64,000 nucleotides of DNA, taken from the NCBI GenBank assembly GCA_023376005.1, contig CM042179.1:22425906-22489905 (forward strand), in the 5' to 3' direction. Shown here piece by piece: positions 35,154 through 46,344 of the stretch. The notes beneath the pieces are model-generated. The model was given only the letters and a program-made list of their open reading frames with translations, was not told where the DNA came from and searched no databases. The position numbers and the translations under genes were made by a program. This DNA comes from Doryteuthis pealeii. Taxonomy: Eukaryota > Mollusca > Cephalopoda > Myopsida > Loliginidae. Each line of letters starts with the position of its first letter. Within the stretch, counting starts at the first letter, position 1.

Positions 35154-36912
35154 TCAGGTCTCCAGGACTCTTCTGAGTATTCTGGCAGATTGCAGCAGTG
35201 CAGTGTTCTGAATGGTTTCAATCCTTCCTCTGATATCCAAACTTTCCAAACCCTTTTCTAATCCTTTTGGGACTGTTCCAAGTGCACCAACTACAATTGG
35301 TATAACTTTCACTTTCATATTCCATAACTTTTTCAGTTCTCTGGCAAGGTCCAGATATTTGTCAATTTTTTCATTTTCCTTTAACTTCACCCTGTGATCC
35401 GCTGGCACTGCAAAATCCACCAGTTGACAAGTTCTTTCATTTTTGTTAATCAACACTAGGTCTGGTCTTCTTGCTGGGATAAGGTGATCCGTTTTAATTT
35501 CAAAGTCCCAGAGAATTTTGTGCGTTTCGTTCTCAAGAACAGATTCTGGTTTATGCATATACCATTTTGTTGTGTGGTCAAAATTTAATTTTTTGCATAA
35601 TTCCCAGTGGATCACCTTCCCAACCCAGTCGTGTCTAGTTTTGTATTCTCGTTGTGCTAGTTTGCTACATTCGCAGAGTATATGGTTAACAGTCTCATCT
35701 CTATTACCGCAAAGTCTACATTTACTATTTTGTTGGGTCTTATCAATTTTCGCTTTGATGTAGTTTGTCCTTATGGCATTATTTTGTACAGCAATTATAA
35801 GTGATTCTGTTTCTCTTTTGAGGTTTCCCTTTCTTAACCATGTCCAAGTCTTTCCATGTGCAACCTCATCTATTTGTCGTTTGAAGCGTCCATATAATTG
35901 TTTTTCTTCCCATTTTTGTTTTCTAGTCTTTGTCGTTTTTCTGTTTGTCCATCTGCCGTTTCTACTATTGTTGGTCGCCATAAGTAATTTGTCTTTGCTC
36001 TTCCTTGTGTAATCTTCAAGTTGTTGGATTGTGGTTTCTACGCATTCCTCTATGTTAGCAAGACCTCTTCCCCCTTCCTTTCTTGACACATACAATCTAT
36101 CTCTATCATCTCTAGGGTGGAGAGCCTTGTGCATGGTCATTAATTTTCTCGTCCTTTGGTCTATCTGTCTGAGTTCTTCTTTTGTCCATTTTAAGAATGG
36201 TCCTGAGTATCTTATAATGGGGACAGCCCAGGTATTAATTCCTTTGATCAGATTTCTGCTGTTAAGTTTCGTTTCTAGAAGTTTTCTAGTTCTCCTGAGA
36301 TATTCTTTTTTTAACTTTTCCTTTCATTTCTGCTTGCATGATATTGTCCGCTTCTAAAATTCCTAAGTATTTGTAGCTTTCATTTTCATCAAGAGATTTT
36401 ATAGTTTCCTGATTTGGTAGTTGTATTCTATTCATTAGTTTTCTTTCACCCCTTTTTATTACAAGCATAGCACATTTTTCGATTCCAAATTCCATCCCTA
36501 TATCCTGGCTATATATTCTAATAGTTTGTACTAGGCTCTCCAATTCTTTTTCATTTTTTGCAAAAATTTTAATGTCATCCATGTACATAAGGTGGTTGAT
36601 CTTTTCTTGTGAATTACTAAATTTGTATCCCCCGGTACATTTTTTCAGTATATGGTTTAGCGGCATCATTGCAATCATAAAGAGTAGTGGTGATAATGAG
36701 TCTCCTTGGAAGATACCTCTTTGGATTTTTACTTCTGCCAGGGATTGTTTTCCAGCTTTTAATTGAACTCGCCAGTTTTCCATGGCTTTTTTAATGAAGT
36801 TTATAATGTTGTTGGAAATTTTATACATTTGTAGGCATTCTAAAATCCAGGTATGTGGGACCATGTCATAGGCTTTTCTGTAATCGATCCAGGCCATTGC
36901 AATATTTTTCTG
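35154..36912 (-). pseudogene. Non-LTR retrotransposon ORF: reverse transcriptase plus restriction-like endonuclease
   Basis: On the minus strand, the upstream frame (36897-36306) opens in RT motif A (WIDYRKAYDMVPHTW). It continues with GIFQGDSLSPLLF and the catalytic YMDD box (MYMDDIKIFAKNE). After a shift of frame at a seven-base A-run (plus-strand T-run 36306-36312), the second frame runs to 35154. It gives the thumb region, a C-x2-C-x8-H-x4-C zinc knuckle (CRLCGNRDETVNHILCEC) and a PD-(D/E)XK-type nuclease signature (RRPDLVLIN ... LVDFAV). This order is that of R2/R4/Dong-type LINEs, which nick a target and prime reverse transcription there. The 5' part (N-terminal zinc fingers, RT motifs 0-2) is lost at about 36912, where a trinucleotide repeat begins. 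Confidence 0.9.
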
Positions 36913-36985
36913 TTTTATTATTATTATTATTGTTGTTGTTGTTGTTGTTGTTGTAGTGGTAGTGGTGTGGTGGTGGTGAGTTACA
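36913..36985. repeat. (ATT)n(GTT)n(GGT)n compound microsatellite
   Basis: Trinucleotide runs adjoin the 5' truncation point of the LINE. Confidence 0.95.
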
Positions 36986-37134
36986 GTGACTTTTATTTTG
37001 TTTCAAACAGCCTGTTTCATATGAAGCTTTTTACTCTAAGACATTCAAACAATCACACCTGAGGCCTCCTGATTTAAAGAACAAAATATGTTTGGAACAA
37101 AGTAAATTGGCAAAGAGAGACAGCAACCAAAATC

Positions 37135-37809
37135 GGACCATATTACCTTTAGGTACCCCTTTTTGATCTCGATTAAGAAAGGACATGTTTTTCATTTACA
37201 CCGTCAATACCCAGTTGTTTGTTAGGGGTTAGGGTTAGGGTTAGGGGTTAGTTTTATAATTTTAAAAAAATTTAAAAATTGTCTGTTAAAACTGTTACAT
37301 AATCTATGCATAGATTATTGTCAACCCCCTGTATTTCTGAAGGGATGGCCCCTTTTCATATCACGGGCGGGACTTTCCATGGAATATTACAGAAAGCCCG
37401 TGAAATACGTGAAGTCACGTGGGACCTGGTTGGCTCTCAGTTTCAGCTTGGACGTCAGGCAGAGAAGATATGTCTGCCTTAGCTGGGATTCACCTGCACA
37501 CGCACGCTCTGTTAGTTAGAGAAATATGTTTAGTTAAGTAAATAAAGGTTTAAATGAATAATATGGTTTTGTGGTTGATGAATGTCTTGGCAACAAGATT
37601 GACCTAGAAGAAGAAATGAATCAAGAACGACCAACCACCAAGACGAAGTCCAGACACTAGACGATGAACGTAAGATACCAAAGATGAGCAGAAGAATAAT
37701 AGAAGTAAAGAAAGGGTATACAACAAAACAACCGGATATTGACGGTGTAAATGAAAAATGTCCTTTCTTAATTGAGATCAAAAAGGGGTGCCTTAAGGTC
37801 ATTTGGTCC
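37135..37809. mobile_element. hAT-like MITE family 1, copy 2, interrupted by a solo LTR
   Basis: It starts GGACCATATTACCTTTAGG and ends GGTCATTTGGTCC. It is flanked by the identical 8-mer CCAAAATC at 37127-37134 and 37810-37817. The internal core is ggggttagggttagggttag. The element would be about 240 bp without the 433-bp insertion at 37293-37725. Confidence 0.9.
37293..37725 (+). mobile_element. Solo LTR inserted in the MITE
   Basis: The insert begins TGTTACAT and ends TACAACA (TG...CA). It is bordered by AAAAC on the left and AAAC (or AAAAC, depending on one ambiguous A) on the right. It carries a polyadenylation-type taaataaag near 37540. The uninterrupted MITE at 60122-60355 shows ctgttaaaacaaccggatat at the equivalent point, which proves the insertion site. 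No internal coding region is present, so LTR-LTR recombination has removed it. Confidence 0.75.
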
Positions 37810-37817
37810 CCAAAATC

Positions 37818-38437
37818 AAGTTTGTCCATTTTGGCCTTGTGAAGGAAGTGTGTAAGTCATGGCATCACATCTTTAACTAGTGCTTTTATTCCAGGATAGC
37901 AGGTTTCCAGAGATTCTCACTGTTGAGTGAGAAAGAAAGTCCAGAAACTAGCAGAAACAATCTGAAGAAGACAGATTACCCCTCAAAGTGTCCCAGCGAA
38001 TTTGACTGTTTCACCTTTGTAAAAAGAGTCTTTTAGGGATTTTTTTTCTTTGGTATGAAATACACCCAAAAAAAGGTCCCGAAAAGGTTAATGTAGCAAG
38101 ATGGACGACAAAGATTAAGACATAAAAGTAAGTGACATTTTCATTTCTCTCTTCTGTGCCATCTGTGTCAAAAGTCCTAGTGATTATTTTATTATAGGTT
38201 AAGAATGACAATGACATAAAGATCAGAGTCAGTATCATGTTCAGGGGATGTGACATAGCTAGTTCAAGAAGATGAGGAAGAGGGAGTTGAGAATTGTCAT
38301 ATTTTTGGGAAGGCTAAGAGAACTGAAGCCCTGGCTACAGGTCTCAAGGAAGAATACTTAGTCAAAATAACCTATGACTATAGTGAGGGAATGGCTTTAG
38401 AGTATATATGGTGGAGGTGTGAGGAACAAAAGAACAA

Positions 38438-38490
<53 letters not shown>

Positions 38491-38640
38491 GAGAATCAAT
38501 GGGATGACTTGATCAACAATCTCCAAGGATAGTTTAATGAGTTTACCACTTTTGTAAAAGTTATCCAAGCTTTGTGTAGATTAAATAGGGGTCAGAGGAG
38601 ACCCTCACATAGATATTTGGGCCTGGTTAAAGTATGTATT
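37818..38640. other. Unassigned sequence with a (TA)n tract
   Basis: A (TA)n run lies at about 38440-38486. The flanks show no gene features. Confidence 0.4.
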
Positions 38641-38734
38641 TACCCAACCCCTATGCTACAAACAGGATGTGACACAAGGTCAATTTTTTTAAGTGGCATT
38701 TAACAGGTTTGAATTCAGAGTTTTTCTTCTAGAG
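38641..38734 (-). mobile_element. SINE-B 3' fragment
   Basis: The reverse complement of the SINE-B end (aggatgtgacacaaggtcaa, ttgaattcagagtttttctt). Confidence 0.7.
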
Positions 38735-39236
38735 AATAGTTGGATGCATACCTTTCCCAAGAGTATTAGTTCTATGTGAAATTCAAACAGACCAGTGCAT
38801 TAAGACCAATTATTACTGGAAGATCTTAAAAGATAGCACCAACTTTAAAATGTTTTAAAGAGCCCAGTCTGCCCTACTATTTATACAAAGCTGGAAAGAG
38901 AATAGTTGGATGCATACCTTTCCCAAGAGTATTAGCTCTATACGAAATGCAAACAGACTAGTGCGTTAAGACCAATTATTACTGGAAGAGGATCTCGAAA
39001 GATGGCACCAACTTTAAAATGCTTTAAAGAGCCCAGTCTGCCCTACTATTTATACAAAGCTGGAGAGAGAATAGCTGGATGCATACCTTTCCCAAGAGTA
39101 TTAACACTATGTAAAATGCAAAGAGACCAGTGCATTAAAACCAATTATTACTGGAAGAGGATCTCGAAAGATGGCACCAACTTTAAAATGTTTTGAAGAG
39201 CCCAGTCTGCCCTACTATTTATACAAAACTGGAGCT
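38735..39236 (-). repeat. Tandem array of three about 165-bp units derived from SINE-B
   Basis: agagaatagttggatgcata recurs at about 38735, 38898 and 39065. Each unit ends with the SINE-B block agagcccagtctgccctact. The units also share ccaattattactggaaga, which is not part of the SINE-B copy at 30510. Confidence 0.9.
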
Positions 39237-39340
39237 AAGAAATGTATGGTAAAGAGTACTTGTACTATTGAACACCACTCGGTTATGGTAATACTGAATT
39301 TTTTAGAAGAGGCTTGATAATTTGTATCACTTATATATTT

Positions 39341-39545
39341 GTCCCCATATTTATTGTTATATAGACAACGTTTCGGCCGATGTGTCTACCAACCTTCTTC
39401 AAGTGTTTCTTGTCAAACTCAGGAACCTTCTGGTCGAACTAAAGAAAACTTATTGTCAAACTTGTCATCCTTCATATCGTAATTGGAAGCTTTCATGGAA
39501 CTTCGATATGAATCCTTTATTTAATCTATTAGGGTAGATTTAATA
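39341..39545 (+). mobile_element. Half copy of MITE family C
   Basis: Blocks gacaacgtttcggccgatgt and ccttcttcaagtgtttcttg match the left half of the 47635-47965 copy. The end block tcctttatttaatctattag is mirrored by plus-strand 44120-44165, just beyond the Ty3/Gypsy element. Confidence 0.6.
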
Positions 39546-39935
39546 CAGTTCTAAGAGACAATCATCTGTAGTTAGCAGTTCAATCCCGACTATGGGCGAA
39601 AATGACATAGAATCTAAGGAAGTTTGGTATGTACGTATCTAAGGAAGTTTGGTATGTACGTATCGACTTATAACTTACAAACGACAGGTCATTCATATTT
39701 GAAATCTTGCATACTACTTAATATGCTTATAACTAAGAAACAGAAAATTTTTAATAATTAATCGATATAATTCAATAATTAAGAAAAAAATAAAAATATC
39801 ATATACAGACTACCCTCGATACGAGTCGAGTTTTTAACTCTCAAGACAGAAAAATCAAAAACTACCGTTAACATAATCTTCAGCACCTTTGAAGTGGCGT
39901 CAGCCGACAGAGACGGACGCCATCTGTAGGCCTCG

Positions 39936-39973
<38 letters not shown>

Positions 39974-40508
39974 ATTCTGAAATAAACAACACTCCCGTTA
40001 AAAGATACTTCCGCCCAACCCACGCCACAGGTTGTGAACTTACCGTTAAAACAGTCTCACCCAACCCCATTGTATATAAAAGAAAGACAATTTTTTATTT
40101 CTAAATTATTTTAGAAATAAAAAAAATTGTCTGTCTTTTTCATACAGTAAGCGTCGGATGGGGCTCTTATTCTAAGCATATAATTTTAGCATAGGATTTT
40201 AGCAAAAATTTAATCACTTGAACGCAATAAGCAATTAAGAAATGAATTTGAGTTTTTGTCATATGTACAAAACAATTTTTAGAAAAATAGATTTAAGTTC
40301 AAAAAATGCAAAAGTTAAGGATTACATTTTTAAAATAATATTTTAAATGTAAATAAAGAAATAATTCCAAAAATAAATATTGTAATGTACAAATTCTCGG
40401 TAACGTTTTTAATTGTATAAATTATTTTCCTCTTATTCTCTCTCTGGTGCCCTTAATTTTTTTTTGGTCCGGTCATGGATCGGGTACTTTTGCTAGTACA
40501 TAATATAG
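39546..40508. other. AT-rich spacer with hairpin and poly-A run
   Basis: A 26-bp direct repeat lies at 39613-39663, a poly-A run at about 39938-39971, and a hairpin with a stem of about 20 bp at 40085-40131 (agacaattttttatttctaa and its complement). No gene. Confidence 0.5.
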
Positions 40509-40755
40509 TGTAGTATCAAAAGTACTTATTTTACCCCTTTGTTAAGAATGGTCCAGACGACAGTCATCTAGTATATAAGAAAGTAGATTATGATTCCAGG
40601 CGTATCTCTACATGTAAACAAAGTAGAACAAAGCTTATTTCTAAGTTTATTCTGGCTTCTCTTTTTCATTACAATTTATTTTTCTTTGTTACCTGAACAT
40701 TACCTAAAACCTGACCGTTTGGACCTCGATACGCCTGACTCGGATTCTACTAACA
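40509..40755 (+). repeat. 5' LTR of the Ty3/Gypsy element
   Basis: It runs from TGTAGTATCAAAAG to CTACTAACA, 247 bp. It shares cttctctttttcattacaat and gtatctctacatgtaaac with the 3' LTR. A tatataagaaag box at about 40574 could be the promoter. Confidence 0.8.
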
Positions 40756-40764
40756 AATGGCGAC

Positions 40765-41200
40765 ATTGAAGAAAAATGTTTGAAGAATTCCTCACAACGC
40801 TGCAGCTGTCTTCAAATAAGACTTTGATAGTTACTGAAAAATTTACTCTTCTACTACACCATGCTTCCACTCCAATTTATAGAAATTTGTCTGAATGTAA
40901 GAATTACGAAATTGCCGTGGATATTTAGAGTTCGTCAAGAAAAAGAATATCATTTTTTCTAGACACTTACTTGCTATAAGACGTCAACGACCAGAGGAAC
41001 GCCTTGATTAGTACATTCAGATTCTAAACACATTAAGTCGCAAGTGCGAATTTCCGGCCTAAACTGCGAACCAAGCGAGAGACATTTTCGTCAGAGATGC
41101 ATTCATTAACACAATACAGTCTAACCAAATAAAACATATTAGAGAATAAAAACCTAGAACATTTTATAAACAAGCCCTAACGTTGGACATGGCACAGTAG
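40765..41200 (+). pseudogene. Ty3/Gypsy gag relic
   Basis: Frames must be switched several times. Recognisable capsid-like blocks are RRQRPEERLD, FVRDAFINTIQSNQI and QALTLDMAQ, in the order typical for Gag of this family. Stops and shifts preclude a product. The zinc-knuckle remains (HFLKICGSASS) follow at about 41490. Confidence 0.7.
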
Positions 41201-41593
41201 TAATCTGTCTTCTATTTACAACCAGAGAATTTAGGGACTGCTATTTCTGCCTCTCCTCATTTTCAAAATTCTTCTGTTCCTAAAATCTCTAGTTTCTGCC
41301 CCTCCTCTTCCGGTTCAAAATTCTCCCATTGTTCAAGATATTCCCGCACCCCCTTTGAACCATCATGAACAACCTATTACTGCCACCCCAGCTGGGCCCA
41401 AATGCTAATTTTGTTGCCTCTGTATACATTCTTGTTCGTCCTGCCTGGCTTGAGACGTTAGATGCCACAACTTTGGTAAGCGGGGACATTTTTTTGAAAA
41501 TTTGCGGATCGGCTTCTTCACAAAAAAACTGTTCAGCTACTACAGTATCACCAAATACAGTATCAGCTGTTTTCCCTGACTGTTTCTCAAAGA

Positions 41594-41944
41594 CAATTGA
41601 GTGAGGGTTAAAATAAATGGATTAACTATCCCAGCTCTAATTAACACAGACAGTTCCAAAAATGTTATTGATGCCGGTATCATGAAAGCAAACAAATGGA
41701 AAATCATTCCTGGTTCCAACCAAATATCAATGGTAAATTCATCTTTATCTTCCCATGCAATTGAATACTTCATGGTTAATCTGAAACTAAAAGGAAACTT
41801 CTATCAAGGGATCAAATTATCTGTGATGAAAAAACTCTGTTGCAAGGTGATTTTGGGTCACAGTTTCCTAAAACAACATTCTTGTGTTGAAATTCCTTTT
41901 AGTACCCGCAAGCCGTGCCAAAGCGTATGCGGACTAGCTGCTGT
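41594..41944 (+). pseudogene. Ty3/Gypsy aspartic protease relic
   Basis: This is the best preserved part. It is open from 41601, with IPALINTDSS in place of the expected L-I-D-T-G catalytic loop. The flap-like middle follows, then VILGHSFLKQHSC near the second conserved (ILG) motif. The substitution of Asp-Thr-Gly by Asn-Thr-Asp removes the catalytic aspartate context, so the enzyme would be dead. Reading continues into foreign sequence after CGLAAV, where the insertion starts. Confidence 0.8.
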
Positions 41945-42768
41945 AGAGGCCAGTGAAAACAAATTTCGGTCACTCAAACAAAGTGCATGTTCAAATCGGG
42001 GATACCATTTTGTAGGCGGCCGGTGAGAACGAATTCCGGTCACTCAAACAATATTTAAAATGAAGAAAAAATGAAATGAACTCAAGCTAGACTAAAATGG
42101 AGGAACAACAAACACAAGGGATAGAGTTAAAAAAAAAAAAAAACAACAAAAAAACAACAAAGAAATTTATTTCAGGATTGTGTTCGGTCAAAAGTTGGAC
42201 AGTCGGCCGGTCGGGTTGAATAGCCGGATAGTAGTCGACAGAAAAACTTTATAAACTAGGAAACATGTTAATTACTCACATTCCTAAGATGAATGTCTCG
42301 TTCGTTGGGTCGAAATTAACAGAAATATTGGGGTGAAGTAGGTATCTCTGTCGTAAAGGAAGAGGACAAGGCAATTATAGAATTTATAATTGGGTTAACA
42401 GTTTATTGGTTTTGGTATTAAAAGTGTGAGTATACAATTGTGTAAATGTCTTTAAGAGGTTGCCAGAGAATTTCTCTTGGCGGGATATATATAGGTAATA
42501 CAAAAGGTACAAGGACACTTATCTTGTTGTCTCAGCAATGTCTCGGTGTTGTCTGGTAAGGTCACTGTGGTTCTGTGATGTCTGCTTGTGCCAGCTAGTT
42601 CTGTTCCCTTTGCCTATCGGGCCTTTTCTGCTGAATCAAGGTTCAGTGTCTGTCCCCTATTCTTCGGACTTCCGGGTGAGGGCAGATAACCCAATTTCCA
42701 ATAAAATGGCCGGATCGTAGTCAGCAGTCGGGTCAAATGGTATTGGTTATAAAATATAGGAGTTTATC
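41945..42768. mobile_element. 824-bp insertion of unknown type within the Ty3/Gypsy pol
   Basis: It is bounded by the direct repeat CTGCTGT (41938-41944 and 42769-42775), consistent with a 7-bp target duplication. The Pol reading resumes in NPSLFANLTPDCKPIA right after it. Inside, a tandem pair (gaaaacaaatttcggtcact / gagaacgaattccggtcact) lies at 41955-42050. No coding region or terminal repeat was recognised. Confidence 0.6.
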
Positions 42769-42775
42769 CTGCTGT

Positions 42776-43400
42776 TAAATCCATCACTTTTTGCAAACTT
42801 GACACCTGACTGTAAACCAATAGCAGTAAAATCAAGACGCTATTTACAAGAGGACAAACATTTCATAGTAGAAGTCACGAAACTGCTTAAAGAAGGAATT
42901 ATAGAGCCAAGTGAATCTCCATGAAGACCCCAGGGTCTTGCAAAAACCACCGCAAATAACAAGAAGAGGATGCCTATTTACTACTCCACAACAATCAACA
43001 AATACACATTATTTCATGCCTATTCATAAACTTGTATCGATGAAATGGTTTCTAACATTTTTAAATACCACATTTTCAGTACTCGAGATATCAGAAGTGC
43101 CTACCATCAAGTACCTATCAAGCCAAGAGGATAAGTCCTATATACGGTATTTGAGGTCTGTGGTCACTTATACCAATTCAGCCAAATCCCTTTTAGGGTG
43201 ACAAATGGGGTGGCTAGCTTCTAGAGGATTATATATGAAATCATCTCCAATGAAAAATTGAAAGGATGCTGTAGCCTAAATGGACAATGTGACAGTATGC
43301 GGCCATAACCAAGATAATCATGACCACGACATAAAGCGATTTATGGCTGGCATTAAGAAATATAATCTGAATTTGAAAAGTGAAAGATCTTCTTACAACT
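42776..43400 (+). pseudogene. Ty3/Gypsy reverse transcriptase relic
   Basis: Scattered frames give LTPDCKPIAVKSRRY, LLKEGIIEPSESP, then KKRMPIYYSTTINKYT, the disrupted DI.SAYHQVP block and a DNVTVCGHNQDNHD-type stretch. The catalytic YVDD box is not legible. At least five stops or shifts are present. Confidence 0.75.
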
Positions 43401-43614
43401 GGAAAAGCATCAAACTATTGGGATACATTGTCAAAATGGCATTATGATGCCAAATACCAAGCAATTGAAACCCCTAATGGAATTACCTGGAAACATGTTC
43501 ACCTTATGAAGAGCCAGTGGATTGCATCTTTTTCAAAAAATACACCCAAGTACATCTACTTTTCCTTTGTCATTTTTTGTCGTCAAAACATTTCCAAACA
43601 TGAAAAGGGACATT

Positions 43615-43841
43615 ACTAATTCTGCCATTTCTGCTGTGAATTCTTCTATCCCTCTGTTAGTCGAGACGGATGCCTCCGACTTATAGCTGCCTCGCTGAGA
43701 CAATCCGGTCGTCCTGTAGTCTTTTTTCAAGGACAATTTCGCCGTCTGAGCATCGACACTCGGCGATAGAAAAAAAGGTGAACGTCATAGTTGAGGCATT
43801 ACGAAAATGGAAAGACTTTATTCCCTACGAATAACTTGGTC
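43615..43841 (+). pseudogene. Ty3/Gypsy RNase H relic
   Basis: LLVETDASDL (first catalytic Asp block) is followed by a frame shift and FFKDNF-like and STLGDRKK-like pieces, then EALRKWKDFI. This is the expected order for RNase HI in Ty3 elements. It ends at the polypurine tract of the 3' LTR. Confidence 0.7.
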
Positions 43842-43853
43842 GGCAAGGAAGAA

Positions 43854-44091
43854 TGTAGTATCAAAAGTACTTGATTCCCCACTTTGTTAAGAATGGACTA
43901 GACGACGCTTGTCTTGTATATAAGAAAGTAGATTATGATACCAAGTGTATCTCTACATGTAAACTAAATAGAATAAAGCTTAATTCCAAGTTTATTCTAG
44001 CTTCTCTTTTTCATTACAATTTATTCTACTTAGTTAGGGAACGATACCAGAAACTTGACCGTCTGGACCTCGAATTCACTTTTTCATTACA
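43854..44091 (+). repeat. 3' LTR of the Ty3/Gypsy element
   Basis: It runs from TGTAGTATCAAAAG to TTTCATTACA, 238 bp. Differences from the 5' LTR exceed a few per cent, so the insertion is old. Confidence 0.8.
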
Positions 44092-44219
44092 CATAGCTTA
44101 ACACGTGTACCCGATCATGGTTAATGGAATGAAAACAATCTACCCCAATTGATTAAATAAAGGGTTAGGTTCGAAGTTCTGTGAAGGTTATCGATTATAA
44201 CATGAGGGTGTTGTAAACA

Positions 44220-44930
44220 GGGTTAGTATGAAGCGTATGGTAGCAAGGAAAAACAAACACAGATTTTGAGTTTACCAATTGTATTAAAAAAGGAACATGA
44301 AAGGATTGTAAAGTTGGAAATGATTTTAAAAGAGAAAGTCTGATATTGGTGATAGTCAGTTGTGACGTGAATAGCAAAGTCAGTGAAAAGTCCGGTGGCC
44401 GAGTCAGTTGTAGTGGAGGTGGTGATGTAGGCAGATGAGTCAGTGATTGTAGCCAGATGTTGGTTATGTGGATCTGATGTTTAGTAGTCGCTGATGGGTG
44501 ATAGTTGGCGTGAATTTGGTAGATTGATCATATAGAATCGGGTTGTTGTTTGCCCCCTTAAGACTGCCGGTCGGTCAGGATCATGAGGTTAGGGGTAGGT
44601 GAGAGATTTAGGTCGGCTGACTTGCGGTGTATGTTTCGTTTTGCGGGCCGTCTTTTGTGATGTGAGCTGTCCTGTCGCCACGATATCTCTGCTGGCGGTT
44701 CCTTCAATGCTGAACTTATATAGGTTGTCGTGATCCGAAATCGGATCAACTCAAACCTTTTTTAAAATTTTTTTATTTCTGCCGGGATTGATTTAGATTG
44801 GACAAAAAATGCGAATTCTGATTTTATTATATTTTTAATTTTCAAGATTGCCTTATGTTTGGAGTGGTGCGCAAAGACGAGTTTTTCGTCATTTGATTTT
44901 ATACCTCGGCCTGTTTACATTCGGTCGGCA
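44220..44930 (-). repeat. LTR-like sequence, copy 1
   Basis: It shares blocks in the same order with 45605-46180: gtatggtagcaa, a T/A-rich attgtattaa, a gatccgaaatcggatcaac-like block and gctcaaagacga-like gcgcaaagacgagtttttcg. It could be one of a pair of old LTRs. Similarity is low and the boundaries are uncertain. Confidence 0.35.
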
Positions 44931-45604
44931 TTCTCTTTATTGTGATGTGTAGGCGAATTGAACTTGGTGAATTAGTGAATCGGGAGATATCTATATTTGT
45001 GTATATAACAAAGACTCCTGGGTTCAATGAGAAGGTTCCTGAGTTTGAGAAATACCAGACAAGATTAATTATAATATTGAAGACCACCCGGATGCAGTAA
45101 TACTGACAAGAGTAGCTGTACTATTGAATACCATTTCGATATGTTATGCCATATAAAGTAGATTTACATAAAGAATACGGGACTGGAAACTGCTACAGGT
45201 ACCTCGTTATAATGGTTTCGTTCTATTCCTGGCATTTGCTGGTACCTGGCTTTTGATGAACTCCCTATAGGTGAGTGTAGGGTTGGTCTTTATTGCTGGC
45301 CGACGTTTACGTACATAGTCGACATGTCTTCAGATTATCAGTCCCTTCAATATTATCACATGCCCTGAAACAGGCCCTGACCTTTTTTCTACAACCACTG
45401 GGATCCATTTTTACGGGCATTGAAGATGTGCACAAAGATCAGATCTCCCTCCACACACTCTCTCTCTCCCTCCCCTCTCTCTCTGCTTTGCATGCTGATC
45501 ATACGTTCCCTTCACGACTATTAATTTTTTTGTACATGTGTAGTTGTAAGCCTGGATGTTCTATACCCAGTCTCCTTATCAGTTTTTTTTCATCAGCAAT
45601 TCAT
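44931..45604. other. Unassigned sequence
   Basis: A pyrimidine run (ctctctctccctcccctctc) lies at about 45460-45483. The 111-codon ORF at 45293-45628 has no recognisable domain. Confidence 0.35.
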
Positions 45605-46180
45605 ATTGTTACATCAAGTGTATGGTAGCAAAAGAAAATACACAGGTTGAAGGTTTCAATAATTTGTATTAAGAGAAAAGGGAAAAGGTCGTAAACTCTA
45701 ACTATGTCACTAGTGATATTGGCAGAATATGTGGTAATTCCAGTCCTGATAGTACCGAAGTCGGTAGTAATGTGGGTAAAATTTGTAGTATTTCAAGTCC
45801 GGGTGATGTGGTGGCATGTCCTTGTAAGGAGAAGGTAAGGAGCGAAAGCCCCGGTCAACAGGGTGTCAGGGTGTAGAAGGCTAAGGAGCTGACGAGTGAC
45901 GTCTGCTGTCTTGGTATGGTGAGTGTGGTGTTCGAACGCCTTCCTCTCCTATCTTCTCGGCTGCTGTCTTTCCACTGACCCCTTGGTCGTTGAAATTCAT
46001 CGCTTTATATCTCCAGGTGACTGAAATCTGGATCAAGTTTATAGCCTTCTCCATTTTGCTGCAAAGGTCATGGATTGGTCGAAAAAATTTTATCTTGATA
46101 ATCTCTTCTCAAGATTTCAGCATGCTCAAAGACGAATTTTTCATTTCTCCACAAATCACGGCTCGAGCAACATCCGGTGA
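45605..46180 (-). repeat. LTR-like sequence, copy 2
   Basis: This is a diverged partner of 44220-44930. It lies just downstream, on the minus strand, of the integrase relic at 46345-46670, where a 3' LTR would be expected. The end would be ...gatgtaaca near 45611. Confidence 0.35.
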
Positions 46181-46344
46181 GTGTTCTCCTGACCTGTTAG
46201 GAGGAAATGTTAACATTTTGTTTTGTTGGTTAAATCAGAAGAGATCTCGTTTGCAGTCATGTAACAAACTAGTGATAAACCTGTGGTTGTGTGTGATGTG
46301 GTACGATATTGTAGGAGTATTTTACTTACCACAATTTCAATATC

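Larger units (their letters stand above)
40509..44091 (+). mobile_element. Ty3/Gypsy LTR retrotransposon, degenerate, integrase missing
   Basis: The order is LTR (40509-40755), gag relic, protease, reverse transcriptase relic, RNase H relic, a purine-rich tract (ggcaaggaagaa, 43842-43853) and LTR (43854-44091). The two LTRs share start, length and most internal blocks. Flanking TATAG (40504-40508) and CATAG (44092-44096) may be a target duplication with one change. A TGG-type primer-binding site follows the 5' LTR at 40758. The RNase H relic runs almost directly into the 3' LTR, so the whole integrase region is absent. Pol is also split by an 824-bp insertion. Confidence 0.85.

Noticed and set aside
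45293..45628. 111-codon plus-strand ORF
   Set aside because: Serine/leucine-rich because of a CT-rich run; no recognisable domain and it lies between LTR-like copies.
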